The notes: generated by a model not told the origin, from the sequence alone. A DNA stretch of 64,000 nt from Clostridiaceae bacterium (GCA_012728095.1 JAAYFU010000031.1:20821-84820), one strand, 5' to 3'. Numbered from the stretch's first letter, positions 51,818 through 63,676 are shown. Translations and numbers: made by a program.

Positions 51818-51965
51818 ACATTACAAACACGCCAAAAGTTCTGCATGTATGATGTACAATGACTTGTCGCCCGGTTTCTTGGAATCGGACATTCTCCACT
51901 GCAGTTCCCAGTCTATTTCACCTGCCATCTGCAGCTTCATCGTATGCCATGTCACAGCAAGTGAT

Positions 51966-51994
51966 ATTATATATCAACCTGTAAATGAATGCAA
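51966..51994 (-). promoter_or_regulatory. S10 operon promoter
   Basis: Minus strand TTGCAT-N17-TATAAT. Confidence 0.75.
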
Positions 51995-52023
51995 GCACTT
52001 TTTTATAAAGTTTTTCATAAATT

Positions 52024-52132
52024 CAGCATTACATAAATAAGGCGGGTCCATGGTTTATCATTGAGATAAGCCGATCTGCTTCGGAGGAATGAACAATAAG
52101 CGGTAACATTATTGAAATGTATGAGCGACCTG
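52024..52132 (-). repeat. Dispersed ~109-bp repeat (family 3), copy 2, inverted relative to copy 1
   Basis: Reverse complement caggtcgctcatacatttcaataatgttaccgct...gatcggcttatctcaatgataaacc...atgtaatgctg aligns to 6263-6370. Confidence 0.75.
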
Positions 52133-52267
52133 TGAGAGAAGACCTCTCAACCGGGACATGACGGAGCGCAAACGGAGGAATGTCAAAAAACGGCGATATT
52201 GATCTTTTATACATACGTGCTTAAAGGCGTTTGAAATGAGAATCGCGCATCCGCCCAATTACTGAAA

Positions 52268-52308
52268 TAAGATCCTTCGACTATGCTGCGCTTCGCTCAG
52301 GATGACAT
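52268..52308. repeat. Dispersed family 1 repeat copy
   Basis: aagatccttcgactatgctgcgcttcgctcaggatgacataag. Confidence 0.8.
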
Positions 52309-52358
52309 AAGGGGGATGCGCCTGCTCAGGATTACATAATAGGCAGGTGCAAGGTTTC

Positions 52359-54758
52359 TCACAAATATTTCGCCGTGGTTTCGGCAAAATAATGCAACTT
52401 TTTGTATACCCTGTCATTTACCGTTCCCGGCGGGTATGTGCCGTCCGGCAGCTTTTCCCCGGCAGGAACCCCGGTTAATAGCTCTATACCTTCATCCACC
52501 GTCTTGATGGGATATATGTGAAAAAGTCCTTTTTCGACTGCTTCCACTACCTCATCCGATAATACCAGGTTTTTTATATTCTGATAAGGAATTATTACAC
52601 CCTGTTTCCCGGTAAGTCCGTTGATTTTGCATATTTCAAAGAATCCTTCAATTTTAAAAGTGGTCCCGCCAATAGGCTGGATGTCACCCATTTGATTAAC
52701 CGATCCGGTTACGGCAAGGCCCTGGTATACCGGCAGCTCGGATAAGCTGGAGAGGATGGCGAATAATTCGGCGGAGGATGCGCTGTCTCCCTCTATCCCG
52801 CTGTAAAGCTGTTCAAAACATATGCTTGCCGCAAGAGACAGCGGTTTTTCCTGTGCATACTTCTTGCCTATATAGCCGCTAAGTATAAGCACACCCTTGG
52901 AATGTGTAGTTCCGCCGGTCTCCGCTTCGCGTTCTATATCCAATATTCCGGTTTTACCCATGTAGGTGGCTGCAGTAATACGGCTGGGTTTGCCAAAAGT
53001 GTAATCCCCTAAATTGACAACCGCAAGACCGTTAATTTGTCCCACTTTATAACCATCGGTATCAATCAGCAAAGTCCCCTCACGGATGAGTTCCAACAGT
53101 TCTTTATGGTATTTATTGGAACGCTTTTTCTTTTCCGCGATGGCTTTCTTTACATGTCGTTCGGAAACAATCGGGCTTCCTTCTATATTCGCCCATGTCC
53201 CCGCTTCCCCCAGGATATTTACTATTTCGGAGAAACGTGTGGTAAGCTTGTTTTGATCCTGCACAATCCATGAGCTGTAATTGACAACCTCCGCCACTCC
53301 CGTTCTGTCAAAATGCTTAACGCCTTCCTTTCTGCAAAAGGCTCCTATGTATTGAGCAAGGCGCTGGACATTTTCATCGTTCCAATCCATGTGATCATCA
53401 AAATCGGCTTTTATTTTAAAAAACTTCTTAAAATCCCTGTCATAATTATAAAGAATATGATAAATCTCAGGGCTCCCCACAAAAATTATCTTCACATTGA
53501 CGGGTATAGGTTCGGGCTTTAAAGCCGATACGGCCACAAGTCCCATTTGTTCTTTTATGTTCTCTATTACTATCTGTCTTGTTTTTAAAGTTCGTTTAAT
53601 AGCTTCGAATGCCTGGGGATTGGATATTACATCATTAATCTGGAGGATCAGGAAGCCTCCGTTGGCCTGGTGAAAAAGCCCGGGTTTTATCAAAGTGTAA
53701 TCAGTAATCATGGTTCCCAGTTCATTTTCGTATTCACATCGACCCATCAAATTGTAATAAGTGGGGTTGTAGTCAACTATTACAGGCGCTCCGCGGAGAC
53801 GGCTGTTATCAACGAGGAGATTCACCTTGTACCGTGAATAGGGATTGTCTTCTCCACCCTTTTTCATCAGGAATTGTGTCACTATGTTTTGCTGTTCGTC
53901 TGAATAACGGGGGCCTGCAAGTTCTTCTATATTCATGAGTATATCTTCCCTGACAGCGTCTAAATAAGATATGATTAAAGGATATTCATTGTACTTGTTC
54001 TTCAGATCTTCAATATGTATGCCTACCGCATAAAGTGCAATTTGATGTTCCCATTCCTGTATGGCATTCTCTGCGTCCATCTCCAATTCCCTTATTTTCC
54101 TGATTGTCTCGGCAGTTTCTTTCTGAAGAGCTTCAGATGATTTAGACAACTCGATTTTTGTCTCTTCGTCCAGTGCTCTGAAATCTTCCTCGCTTAATGG
54201 TTCACCGTCAATAATCGGCATAAAATATACGCCGGAATTGGCAAGCTTTACCCTGAATCCGCGTTCTGACGCCTGATTGCTAAGTTTTAAAACCAACTCG
54301 TCTTTTTTATCACGGAATACTTTTATAATCCTTGAACGTTCTTCTTCATATTCTTCTCCGTCAAAGGCTTTGGATATTTCCTGCTCTATGACTTTTACAA
54401 AATCCTCCATATCCTTCTTAAATTCCTTGCCCATGCCGGCAGGGAGGTTTATTGCCTTTGGCCTGTTGGAATCTTCAAAATTATATACATAACACCAATC
54501 GTCAGGGGTTGGCATGTATCTGGCCTGACGTTGAGCACATTCCAGCGCATAACGAGTTTTGCCCACCCCAGGCTCGCCCGCCATATACAGATTATATCCG
54601 TCATACTGGATGCTAAGTCCGAATTCTGTGGCTTCTACAGCCCTTTGCTGTCCGATGAGACCTCTGGACGGGGTTAGAAAAGAGGTGTCCTGAAAATTAA
54701 AAACTGAAGGGTCGCATTTTCTCCTTAATTGGTTTGCGCTGAGCGGTGCTACCGGCAT
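52359..54758 (-). CDS. Lon-related AAA ATP-dependent protease (AAA_32/LonB-like)
   Basis: Walker A MAGEPGVGKTRYALE; Lon catalytic region GIEGDSASSAELFAILSSLSELPVYQGLAVTGSVNQMGDIQPIGGTTFKIEGFFE. Confidence 0.93.
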   Translation of the reverse strand: MPVAPLSANQLRRKCDPSVFNFQDTSFLTPSRGLIGQQRAVEATEFGLSIQYDGYNLYMAGEPGVGKTRYALECAQRQARYMPTPDDWCYVYNFEDSNRPKAINLPAGMGKEFKKDMEDFVKVIEQEISKAFDGEEYEEERSRIIKVFRDKKDELVLKLSNQASERGFRVKLANSGVYFMPIIDGEPLSEEDFRALDEETKIELSKSSEALQKETAETIRKIRELEMDAENAIQEWEHQIALYAVGIHIEDLKNKYNEYPLIISYLDAVREDILMNIEELAGPRYSDEQQNIVTQFLMKKGGEDNPYSRYKVNLLVDNSRLRGAPVIVDYNPTYYNLMGRCEYENELGTMITDYTLIKPGLFHQANGGFLILQINDVISNPQAFEAIKRTLKTRQIVIENIKEQMGLVAVSALKPEPIPVNVKIIFVGSPEIYHILYNYDRDFKKFFKIKADFDDHMDWNDENVQRLAQYIGAFCRKEGVKHFDRTGVAEVVNYSSWIVQDQNKLTTRFSEIVNILGEAGTWANIEGSPIVSERHVKKAIAEKKKRSNKYHKELLELIREGTLLIDTDGYKVGQINGLAVVNLGDYTFGKPSRITAATYMGKTGILDIEREAETGGTTHSKGVLILSGYIGKKYAQEKPLSLAASICFEQLYSGIEGDSASSAELFAILSSLSELPVYQGLAVTGSVNQMGDIQPIGGTTFKIEGFFEICKINGLTGKQGVIIPYQNIKNLVLSDEVVEAVEKGLFHIYPIKTVDEGIELLTGVPAGEKLPDGTYPPGTVNDRVYKKLHYFAETTAKYL

Positions 54759-54887
54759 AAAAAAACACCCCCTGTTTTTATTAATATCATTTTATCTACC
54801 ACAATGATAAAATATGAAACAGCGAGGGTGTTAACTACTGTTAAATTCTAAATGGTTTTCAGATTAAGTTTTGCCTTTGGCCGGCGC

Positions 54888-56492
54888 TTATTTTAAATAT
54901 TTCACCGCCGCCCTTTCTATCTCAAGACCCTGGGTATATCTCTTCATGAATTCATCAAATCCCTTTACATCTGTAGGATCCGGTTCCACAGTCGCTCCGG
55001 ACTTTCCTTCGAAAATCTTGTTCAGGAAATCAGCCAGGGATTCTCCTTCCGCTTTGTTCGCCATATATGAAGCAAGCAAAGCTATACCCCAGGCGCCGCC
55101 CTCACCGGCGGTCTCCAAAACAGAAACCGGCACCGTTGTTGCGGCAGCCATAATCTTCAGACCAACGTCCCTTGTCTTGAAAAAGCCTCCGTGTCCACGG
55201 ATAACATCGACTTTTACATTTTCTTTTTCAAAAAGGATATTAAGGCCTGTTCTCAACGCGCCCAACGCAGTAAAAAGATTTACGCGCATGAAATTGGCCA
55301 GGTTAAAATTAGAATTGGATGAACGGACAAACAACGGGCGACCTTCCTCGAAGTTGGTTATATGTTCTCCTGAAATATACCCGTATGACAACAGACCGCC
55401 GCAGTCGGGATCTCCCTTTAATGCCATTCCCAACAGGGTGTCATACAATTTCGGCTTTGGAATTTCCATGCCCAATGCCTTGCAGGCTTCACCAAAGAGA
55501 GCAATCCATGCATCGTAATCGGATGTGCAGTTATTGGAATGAACCATGGCAACCAGGTTACCATCGGGAGTGGTTACAAGGTCTATTTCCGAATATGCTT
55601 TTGATAATTCCTTTTCCAAAACAATCATGGCGAAGACCGATGTACCTGCGGATACGTTTCCTGTTCTGACAGCAATACTGTTGGTCGCCACCATTCCGGT
55701 TCCTGCATCTCCTTCAGGCGGACAGAAAGGAATACCGGGTTTCAAATTTCCTGATGTATCCAGAAGTTTTGCCCCCTCGGGTGTCAGTGTCCCGGCTTGT
55801 TGTCCGGCAAGCAGAACTCCGGGAAGAACGTCTTCAAGTTTCCATGGATAATTCTTATGACTGATCAGCTGGTTGAACATATCTATCATTTTTTTGTCAT
55901 AATTCTTTGTTTTAAGGTCAATGGGGAACATGCCGGAAGCCTCGCCGACGCCTAAAACCTTCTGACCGGTTAGTTTCCAGTGGATATACCCTGCCAGGGT
56001 GGTCATAAAGGTTATTTGCGGAACATGCTCCTCATCATTGAGTATGGCCTGATATAGATGGGCAATGCTCCATCTTTGCGGAATCGGGTAATTAAACAAA
56101 TATGTTAATTTCTCAGAAGCTTCCCCGGTTATATTATTTCGCCATGTACGGAACGGTGTCAAAAGTTTATCATTTTTGTCGAATACCATATAACCGTGCA
56201 TCATTGCACTTATACCGATAGAACCCACTGTCTCAATTACGGTATCGTACTTCTCTTTCACATTTTCAGCCAAACTTCTGTAACTGCCCTGCAAACCTTC
56301 CCATATTTCCTCAATGCTGTAGGTCCAGATGTTGTTGATATAACTGTTTTCCCAATCATAGCTGCCCGATGCAATAGGGTAATAATCTTCACCGATTAAT
56401 ACGGTTTTTATCCTGGTGGATCCCAGCTCAATACCTATTGCTGTTTTTCCGCTTTTAATCATACTTTTAATCTTTTCAACACTGTAACTCAT
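54888..56492 (-). CDS. FGGY-family carbohydrate kinase (xylulokinase-like)
   Basis: [90 protein letters not shown]. Confidence 0.88.
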   Translation of the reverse strand: MSYSVEKIKSMIKSGKTAIGIELGSTRIKTVLIGEDYYPIASGSYDWENSYINNIWTYSIEEIWEGLQGSYRSLAENVKEKYDTVIETVGSIGISAMMHGYMVFDKNDKLLTPFRTWRNNITGEASEKLTYLFNYPIPQRWSIAHLYQAILNDEEHVPQITFMTTLAGYIHWKLTGQKVLGVGEASGMFPIDLKTKNYDKKMIDMFNQLISHKNYPWKLEDVLPGVLLAGQQAGTLTPEGAKLLDTSGNLKPGIPFCPPEGDAGTGMVATNSIAVRTGNVSAGTSVFAMIVLEKELSKAYSEIDLVTTPDGNLVAMVHSNNCTSDYDAWIALFGEACKALGMEIPKPKLYDTLLGMALKGDPDCGGLLSYGYISGEHITNFEEGRPLFVRSSNSNFNLANFMRVNLFTALGALRTGLNILFEKENVKVDVIRGHGGFFKTRDVGLKIMAAATTVPVSVLETAGEGGAWGIALLASYMANKAEGESLADFLNKIFEGKSGATVEPDPTDVKGFDEFMKRYTQGLEIERAAVKYLK

Positions 56493-56589
56493 ACATCGAT
56501 CCCCAATCCCTTTATATTTTTTGATTATTATGGTAATTATGCTTTCGTTATCTAAAATATAAACTATTTTTTATATTAAATCAAATCAT

Positions 56590-57039
56590 TTATAGCTTCA
56601 GCCACATGATCAGGGCATCCTCATTATTGTCGGAATAGTACCCGCGGCGAACTCCGGATGATACAAAACCCAGGCTTTCATACAAAGAAATCGCAGCTGA
56701 ATTGCTTACCCTTACCTCAAGAGTCACGGCAATTATCCCCAGTTCCTTTGCTTTTTCCAGCAAGGTGTTAACGAGCATCCTTCCGTATCCTCTGCGCCTG
56801 TGGTCGCAGTGTACGGCTATGTTTGTTATGTGAGCCTCGTCAATAATTTTCCAGAAACCCGCATAACCTGCAATTTCCCCGTCCACCTCGATTACATAAT
56901 AATACGCGTTTGAGTTATATAACTCGTCCTCGAACATACACCTGGTCCAGGGACTTTTAAAACAGCTCTTTTCAACTTCCAAAACTTCATCCAGGTCCCT
57001 GAGCTCCATCAAGCGGATTAAAGGTTTTCCCGAACTCAT
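56590..57039 (-). CDS. rimI: Ribosomal-protein-alanine N-acetyltransferase
   Basis: EVEKSCFKSPWTRCMFEDEL...ITNIAVHCDHRRRGYGRMLVNTLLEKAKELG...EVRVSNSAAISLYESLGF. Confidence 0.95.
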   Translation of the reverse strand: MSSGKPLIRLMELRDLDEVLEVEKSCFKSPWTRCMFEDELYNSNAYYYVIEVDGEIAGYAGFWKIIDEAHITNIAVHCDHRRRGYGRMLVNTLLEKAKELGIIAVTLEVRVSNSAAISLYESLGFVSSGVRRGYYSDNNEDALIMWLKL

Positions 57040-57055
57040 AAAAATACCTCAAAAT

Positions 57056-57757
57056 TTATTTCTTTTGACTGTTCTTCAACCTTTCAGCCTGCGATTTTCT
57101 AAGATAGAAGGGTTCCAGCTCATATGCAGTTATTACATTATTACTATGAAAAGCTTCTTCAGCCAGAAGCGCAGTTGCGGACGCCCTGGGGAATGTCATG
57201 GCAAGCTGAGGGCAAAATATTTTATTGCCGAAGATTTCCTTCAGCATCGGTAAATGTATGTCCGCCGCATCTCCAAGAATCATAATGTCTTTGTTAAATT
57301 CTCCTGCCTTATCTATCCATTCTTTGATTGTGATACCTGAATCCTGACCTAGTTTCTCCATTTTTCCGTTCAATTTTTGGTAAAAAGCAGTAAAAACCTG
57401 ATTATTTCTGGCATCCAGCATTGGAGAAATAATACCGTTAAAGTCGGGCATGGAATATGCGAGAGCGTCCAGGGTAGGTACTCCGTAAGCGGGTTTTTTC
57501 AGGGAATATGCAAGTCCTTTTATTGTAACGACACCTATTCGCAATCCGGTAAAAGATCCGGGACCAATAGAAGCAGCGAAAAGATCCACGTCTTTCATAT
57601 CTCTGTCCAGCATTGAAAGAGTGGTTTTTATCATGGGAAGTATTTTTTGCGAATGGGTCTTGCCATGCTTTGTTGAAACCTCGGCTACGACCTTTCCGTC
57701 CTCAACTGCTGCGCATGAGGCGGTAAGGCCTGATGTGTCAACTGCAAGAGTAAGCAT
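57056..57757 (-). CDS. tsaB: tRNA t6A biosynthesis protein TsaB
   Basis: LAVDTSGLTASCAAVEDGKV...HSQKILPMI...ASIGPGSFTGLRIGVVTIKGLAYSL. Confidence 0.96.
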   Translation of the reverse strand: MLTLAVDTSGLTASCAAVEDGKVVAEVSTKHGKTHSQKILPMIKTTLSMLDRDMKDVDLFAASIGPGSFTGLRIGVVTIKGLAYSLKKPAYGVPTLDALAYSMPDFNGIISPMLDARNNQVFTAFYQKLNGKMEKLGQDSGITIKEWIDKAGEFNKDIMILGDAADIHLPMLKEIFGNKIFCPQLAMTFPRASATALLAEEAFHSNNVITAYELEPFYLRKSQAERLKNSQKK

Positions 57758-58197
57758 TACAATATCTCCTTTTCAATAGTGATAATACGGCTGTCATAGT
57801 CCCTTTCATCCCGCTCTAACCTGATAACAATTGTGTTTTCGGGCAGGATATCCGAGATTCTGTCTCCCCATTCAACTATGCAGATCGCATCGTCGGTGAA
57901 GTATTCCTCCCAGCCTATTTCCAAGAGCTCTTCGGAATCACCGACCCGGTATACATCAAAGTGGTGCAGTATACATCTGCCCTCATAGGAATTTACCAAT
58001 GTGAAAGTAGGGCTTGTTATCGGATTACCGATACCCAGACCAGCGGCAATTCCTTTTGTCAAAACCGTTTTTCCGGTCCCTAAATCGCCTTCGAGGCTTA
58101 TGGTATCACCGGCTTTTAATTCCCTGGAAATCCTGTATCCCAGCTCGAAGGTTTCTTTTTCGGAATGAGTCGTGAATTTTCGTATTTCCCTTGGCAT
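57757..58197 (-). CDS. tsaE: tRNA t6A biosynthesis ATPase TsaE
   Basis: SLEGDLGTGKTVLTKGIAAGLGIGNPITSPTFTLVNSYEG...HFDVYRV...VEWGDRI. Confidence 0.97.
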   Translation of the reverse strand: MPREIRKFTTHSEKETFELGYRISRELKAGDTISLEGDLGTGKTVLTKGIAAGLGIGNPITSPTFTLVNSYEGRCILHHFDVYRVGDSEELLEIGWEEYFTDDAICIVEWGDRISDILPENTIVIRLERDERDYDSRIITIEKEIL

Positions 58198-58203
58198 TCT
58201 TTT

Positions 58204-59385
58204 TTATCCTTCTTGGTTTTCATATACTTTTTGACCGTTGATAAAGGTCATTTTTACCTTGCTTGAATAATCTAAAGGATTCCCCGTATATAATACCATG
58301 TCCGCATCCTTGCCAATTTCCAGGCTGCCTATTCGATTATCAAGCCTCACACTTTTTGCGGCGTTAATTGTAATTGCCTTCAGCGCATCCTCAGGCGCCA
58401 TGCCTTCCCTGACCGCCAGCGATGCGCATAACATCAGATGCTGTATCGACACGCAAGGATGATCTGTCATTATCGCTACATCAATACCTGCCCTTGATAA
58501 AATCCCCGGAGCTTTCATGGTTTGATTCTTCAGCTCGATTTTTGACCTGTCTGTAAGAATAGGTCCAACTATGATATTATAACCGCTTTCTTTTAATATA
58601 TCTGCCACAAGCCAGCCCTCGGTACAGTGATCCAGCGTCATATCCAAATTAAATTCCTTCGCGATCCTTATGGCTGTAAATATATCATCAGTCCGGTGGA
58701 CATGCGCCTTAACGGGCAATTCTCCTTTTATAACAGGAATAAGGGATTCCAGTTTAATATCATATTCAGGCTTGTCATTTTCCTCTTTATCTTCCTGGTA
58801 TTTTTCAAGAGCTTCCAAATAATCCCTGGCTTTATACAATTGCTCTCTTAAAAGCGCAGCTGTAGCCATACGGGTAGTAGGAAGCTGATGCTTCTCATGG
58901 TACACTGTCTTTGGATTTTCTCCAAAAGCAATTTTCATGGCGCAAGGCGCCTTTATTACCATTTCGTCCACAGACCGGCCGTAAGTCTTTAACGCGGCAA
59001 ACTGACCGCCGATAACATTGGAACTGCCGGGTCCTGTAACTACTGTGGTTACACCGTTCTGGCGCGCCTCCTCAAACTCCCTGTCCCCATGATAAATACC
59101 GTCTATAGCCCTTAACTGAGGGGTAACGGGGTCAGTCATTTCATTGACATCATCCCCTTCAAAACCTGTTGAATCCTCAACCAAACCTATATGGCAATGA
59201 CTGTCGATCAGGCCCGGCATAAGAACCATTCCTGCCGCGTCAATAACCGTATCTGCACTTGTGGTGACAGGAATATCGGTCATATCGCCTATACCTGATA
59301 TTTTCCCACCTTTTACCGATATAAATCCGTTTTCGTAATTCTTATCCGCCATGGTAAGAATCTTGGCATTTTTTATATATAGCAT
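58204..59385 (-). CDS. Amidohydrolase family protein
   Basis: VLMPGLIDSHCHIGLVEDSTGFEGDDVNEMTDP...DVAIMTDHPCVSIQHL; start set at MLYIKNAK. Confidence 0.92.
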   Translation of the reverse strand: MLYIKNAKILTMADKNYENGFISVKGGKISGIGDMTDIPVTTSADTVIDAAGMVLMPGLIDSHCHIGLVEDSTGFEGDDVNEMTDPVTPQLRAIDGIYHGDREFEEARQNGVTTVVTGPGSSNVIGGQFAALKTYGRSVDEMVIKAPCAMKIAFGENPKTVYHEKHQLPTTRMATAALLREQLYKARDYLEALEKYQEDKEENDKPEYDIKLESLIPVIKGELPVKAHVHRTDDIFTAIRIAKEFNLDMTLDHCTEGWLVADILKESGYNIIVGPILTDRSKIELKNQTMKAPGILSRAGIDVAIMTDHPCVSIQHLMLCASLAVREGMAPEDALKAITINAAKSVRLDNRIGSLEIGKDADMVLYTGNPLDYSSKVKMTFINGQKVYENQEG

Positions 59386-59429
59386 ACTTCCTCCAAAAAA
59401 TAAGATGATATTACTCGTATTAAGAAATA

Positions 59430-59452
59430 AAAAAACAGGTAAAGAACCTGCT
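59430..59452 (-). terminator. Intrinsic terminator between lon and the amidohydrolase gene
   Basis: Minus strand AGCAGGT-tcttt-ACCTGTTTTTTTATTTC. Confidence 0.7.
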
Positions 59453-59502
59453 CTCAATTATATCATGATTCTTGAGACAACAACAATCATCATGTACATA
59501 TC

Positions 59503-59541
59503 AAGAAAGGCTGCCTTTGGGAGAGCAAGGCAACCTTTCTT
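59503..59541 (-). terminator. Strong hairpin downstream of lon
   Basis: AAGAAAGGcTGCCTTtgggagagcAAGGCAaCCTTTCTT; no strong U-tract on the minus strand. Confidence 0.5.
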
Positions 59542-59565
59542 AAACTTTGGCTGTTATTATTATGT

Positions 59566-61986
59566 CTAATTCTCAAGTGATACGGCGGCTTCTTCAACCG
59601 CTGGATTTAAGATAACATTGTTATTGGTTCTGGCGGGCTTCTTTCCCTCCGGCTTCTTGACAAGGGCGTATCTGATTACCTCATTCATGTGGGAAACGGG
59701 TATCAAACGTACTTCTTTCCTTACGCTTTCGGGAATATCTTCAATGTTTTTCTTGTTTTCATAAGGTATAAGAACAGTATCCACTCCTGCCCTGTGAGCA
59801 GCCAGTACCTTCTCTTTCAGCCCTCCTATCGCCAGAACCCTGCCCCGCAGCGTGATTTCCCCTGTCATTGCCACGCTCTTTCTCGCGGGTATTCCTGTAA
59901 GCGCTGATATCATAGCAGTAGCAATGGTTATGCCTGCCGACGGTCCATCTTTCGGAATAGCTCCCTCGGGTACGTGAATATGGATATCATACTTCTTGTG
60001 AAAATCTGTATCTATACCATATTCACCGGCAACAGAGCGGATATAGCTCCTTGCTATTCGGGCTGATTCTTTCATTACGTCCCCCAATTGCCCTGTAAGT
60101 TCCAATTGGCCTTCCCCAGGCATTATGTTAACCTCTATCGGCATGGTGTCGCCTCCCACTGGGGTCCATGCAAGGCCCCTTACAATGCCTATCTCATCTT
60201 TTTCAGCAGCTTTATCATATGTGAAAATCCTAGCTCCCAAATAATTCTTAATCGTATTCTTTGTTATCCTGACTGAAGTCTTCTCTCCCGATACTATCTT
60301 TGTAATAGCCTTTCTTATAACGGTGGCAATCTGCCTTTCAAGATTTCTTACGCCGGCTTCCTTGGTGTAATAAACTATAATCTCTCTGAGAGCGGATTGG
60401 TCAAAACTTACAACCTTTTTGCTGACACCGTGCATTTCCAACTGCTTAGGCACAAGATACCTGGAAGCAATATTTAATTTTTCTTCCTCCGTGTAACCTG
60501 ATATATCTATAACTTCCATTCTGTCCAATAAAGGCCTGGGTATGGCATCCTTATAGTTTGCCGTGGTTATAAACATGACATCCGACAAATCAAAGGGCAC
60601 TTCCAGGTAGTGATCCCTGAATTCTTTGTTCTGCTCCGTATCCAAAACCTCAAGCATTGCCGAAGCCGGATCGCCCCTGAAGTCACTTGACATTTTATCT
60701 ATTTCATCAAGCAGAATAAGAGGGTTAGAGCTTCCTGCCTGCCTAATCGCATTTATTATCCTTCCGGGCATAGATCCCACATAAGTTCTCCTGTGTCCCC
60801 TGATTTCGGCCTCATCCTTAACTCCGCCCAATGACATCCTTACATAGCTTCTGTTTAAAGCCTCGGCTATAGATTTGGCAATGGATGTCTTACCTACACC
60901 GGGAGGCCCGGCTAAACAAAGGATTGGTCCGTGAAGCCCGTTTTTCATTTTTCTGACTGCTAAATATTCCAATATTCTTTCTTTTACTTTTTCAAGACCA
61001 TAATGATCCCTGTCAAGTATTTCAGAAGCATATTTAATATCCAGCCTCTCTTCGGTCTTTTTCCCCCATGGCATATCCAGCAAAATATCCAGATAGGTGC
61101 GTATTACGCCGCTCTCGGCTGAAGATGAGTGCATACGCTCCAGCCTGCCCAATTCCTTTAATGCCTTTTCTCTGACATCTTCACTGAAATTGGCCTTTTC
61201 AATTCTTTCCCTGTATTCATCAATCTCCGTTGTCGTATCGGTCGATACGCCAAGTTCCTTCTGTATGGCTTTTATTTGTTCGCGGAGATAATACTCTTTC
61301 TGGCTTTTGTCAATTTGCTGGCGAACCTTAAATGTGATGCTTTTTTCCAACTCGAGAATTTCATTCTCTTTTGCTAGGATATCCAATAGCTTTTCCAGGC
61401 GCCTTTTCGGAGACAATTCCTCCAGTATCATCTGTTTCAGTTCAGTTGATATTCCCATATTTGATGCAATAATATCGGGAAGGCGTGTCAAATCATTTAT
61501 ATTGGTAATTGAAAATGTTGCATCAGGTGATACCTTGCCAGACAGTTTCGCATACTGCTCAAAATGTTCAATCACTTGCCTTGAAAGAGCCTGTATTTCA
61601 GGTCTGCCACTCTGGAGAGCCTTTGACTTTACAGGCTTAACTTCAACTTTATAAAAAGGCTCGCTGGTTAAAAAATTAGTTACTTTCGCTCTTTGTATAC
61701 CTTCAACCAATACCCTAATCGTATCTCCCGGCAGTCTCAGCAATTGCTTTATTTGGGCGATCGTGCCGAAAGTATAGATCTCATCAAATTCCGGGTCTTC
61801 TATGTTAGGATCCTTTTGAGCTGTCAAAAATATAATCTGATCCTTTAACATTGCCTCTTCAATTGACTTAATCGATTTCAGTCTTCCTACATCAAAATGG
61901 AGGATCATATTAGGGAAAACCACTATACCCCTGAGCGGAAGCATAGGCATACTGTAGGTTATGTCATTCTTATTCTGCTTTGGCAT
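59566..61986 (-). CDS. lon: ATP-dependent protease Lon (LonA type)
   Basis: [44 protein letters not shown]; protease site [22 protein letters not shown]; start set at MPKQNKND. Confidence 0.98.
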   Translation of the reverse strand: MPKQNKNDITYSMPMLPLRGIVVFPNMILHFDVGRLKSIKSIEEAMLKDQIIFLTAQKDPNIEDPEFDEIYTFGTIAQIKQLLRLPGDTIRVLVEGIQRAKVTNFLTSEPFYKVEVKPVKSKALQSGRPEIQALSRQVIEHFEQYAKLSGKVSPDATFSITNINDLTRLPDIIASNMGISTELKQMILEELSPKRRLEKLLDILAKENEILELEKSITFKVRQQIDKSQKEYYLREQIKAIQKELGVSTDTTTEIDEYRERIEKANFSEDVREKALKELGRLERMHSSSAESGVIRTYLDILLDMPWGKKTEERLDIKYASEILDRDHYGLEKVKERILEYLAVRKMKNGLHGPILCLAGPPGVGKTSIAKSIAEALNRSYVRMSLGGVKDEAEIRGHRRTYVGSMPGRIINAIRQAGSSNPLILLDEIDKMSSDFRGDPASAMLEVLDTEQNKEFRDHYLEVPFDLSDVMFITTANYKDAIPRPLLDRMEVIDISGYTEEEKLNIASRYLVPKQLEMHGVSKKVVSFDQSALREIIVYYTKEAGVRNLERQIATVIRKAITKIVSGEKTSVRITKNTIKNYLGARIFTYDKAAEKDEIGIVRGLAWTPVGGDTMPIEVNIMPGEGQLELTGQLGDVMKESARIARSYIRSVAGEYGIDTDFHKKYDIHIHVPEGAIPKDGPSAGITIATAMISALTGIPARKSVAMTGEITLRGRVLAIGGLKEKVLAAHRAGVDTVLIPYENKKNIEDIPESVRKEVRLIPVSHMNEVIRYALVKKPEGKKPARTNNNVILNPAVEEAAVSLEN

Positions 61987-62384
61987 GTATATCACCCTTT
62001 CATATTCTAAGGCCTTAGCATAAACGGCAAATAATATTATAATGTCGGTTTTTATGGATTTCAAATGTTACTTTTACCAATATATTTTTATTTGTCGTAT
62101 TTTAAGTATAAATTTACAAATTGTGGCTGTTAAATACAGAATACTGAAGTGAAAAAAAGAGATTTACTATTGTTATAACATACCACAATCTGGATGTGTA
62201 TAACTAAACTTATTCAGTTTAATTTGATTAACCTTAACTTAAGACAGAACCAGTATTTTTGACAGTGCTTAATCAACAATAAAATAAATAATTTCACAGG
62301 AAATGCATTTGGAATGAAAAACTATGAAAGATTTCGCATACGGATATTTCATGCCATGGCTTTAATCTGTATATAAAGAAAAAC

Positions 62385-62413
62385 CGGCAGACAACCTGAA
62401 CGATTATCTGCCG
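62385..62413 (-). terminator. Intrinsic terminator downstream of tuf
   Basis: Minus strand CGGCAGA...TCTGCCGGTTTTTCTTTAT. Confidence 0.85.
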
Positions 62414-62470
62414 ATATCATAAAGCTATTACATTTTTCTTTGTTCTGCTCCTACAATTGATGCAGGACTA

Positions 62471-63676
62471 TTATTCCAAAATCTCTACAACAGCGCCTGA
62501 ACCAACGGTTCTGCCGCCTTCACGGATAGCAAGTCTGAGACCCTTTTCAAGAGCGATAGGAGTAATTAGCTCTATTTCCATTGTAACGTGGTCACCAGGC
62601 ATGCACATTTCAACGCCTTCAGGAAGTTTGATGTTTCCTGTAACGTCGGTGGTTCTGAAATAGAACTGGGGTCTGTATCCTGAGAAGAATGGCTTGGAAC
62701 GGCCACCTTCAGCGGCTGTCAGAACGTAAACCTGTGCGGTAAACTTTGTATGAGGTGTAATTGAACCGGGTTTAGCAAGAACCTGACCTCTTTCGATTTC
62801 GGTTCTCTGAATACCACGGAGAAGCGCACCGATGTTATCGCCTGCAACAGCCTGATCAAGGATCTTACGGAACATTTCAACACCGGTTACAACTGTCTTC
62901 TTGGATTCGTCTGTCAAACCAACGATTTCAACTTCGTCGCCGACTTTAAGGGTTCCTCTCTCTACTCTACCGGTAGCAACGGTTCCACGACCAGTGATGG
63001 TGAAAACGTCCTCGACCGGCATTAAGAAAGGAAGATCAGTAGCACGTGTCGGTGTTGGAATGTATTCGTCTACGGCTTTCATAAGCTCATGAATACAAGC
63101 ATATTCAGGAGCATTCGGATCATTGGAGCTGCACTCGAGAGCATTCAATGCAGAACCTCTGATAATGGGTATTTCATCTCCAGGGAATTCGTACTCGTTA
63201 AGCAACTCTCTGAGCTCCATTTCTACCAACTCAATCAGTTCTTCGTCGTCAACCATATCGCATTTATTGAGGAAAACAACGATACTTGGAACGCCAACCT
63301 GACGAGAAAGGAGAATATGTTCGCGGGTTTGAGGCATAGGACCGTCAGCAGCCGAAACAACGAGAATAGCTCCATCCATCTGAGCTGCACCAGTGATCAT
63401 GTTTTTAACATAGTCGGCGTGACCAGGGCAGTCAACATGAGCATAGTGCCGGTTAGCTGTCTCATACTCAACATGTGATGTATTGATGGTAATGCCTCTT
63501 TCTTTTTCCTCAGGAGCAGAGTCAATTTGCGCATAGTCCTTAACCTGAATGTTAGGATTGCTTAGAGCAAGAACCTTGGTGATAGCAGCGGTAAGAGTAG
63601 TCTTACCATGGTCAACGTGACCGATTGTACCAATGTTTACATGTGGCTTTGTACGTTCAAATTTAGCCTTTGCCAT
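62471..63676 (-). CDS. tuf: Elongation factor Tu
   Basis: [32 protein letters not shown]; full-length 401 aa. Confidence 0.99.
   Translation of the reverse strand: MAKAKFERTKPHVNIGTIGHVDHGKTTLTAAITKVLALSNPNIQVKDYAQIDSAPEEKERGITINTSHVEYETANRHYAHVDCPGHADYVKNMITGAAQMDGAILVVSAADGPMPQTREHILLSRQVGVPSIVVFLNKCDMVDDEELIELVEMELRELLNEYEFPGDEIPIIRGSALNALECSSNDPNAPEYACIHELMKAVDEYIPTPTRATDLPFLMPVEDVFTITGRGTVATGRVERGTLKVGDEVEIVGLTDESKKTVVTGVEMFRKILDQAVAGDNIGALLRGIQRTEIERGQVLAKPGSITPHTKFTAQVYVLTAAEGGRSKPFFSGYRPQFYFRTTDVTGNIKLPEGVEMCMPGDHVTMEIELITPIALEKGLRLAIREGGRTVGSGAVVEILE

Noticed and set aside
52040-52200. c-di-GMP or SAM riboswitch near the S10 upstream region
   Set aside because: Isolated similarity (gcgcaaacggagg, ttatcattgagataa) only; no full consensus core, and the sequence is better explained as the dispersed repeat.
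52029-52214. 61-aa minus-strand ORF MYKRSISPFFDIPPFALRHVPVERSSLTGRSYISIM... as a gene
   Set aside because: It spans the family 3 repeat; the other copy has an in-frame stop, so it is treated as a repeat with possible coding ancestry, not a called CDS.
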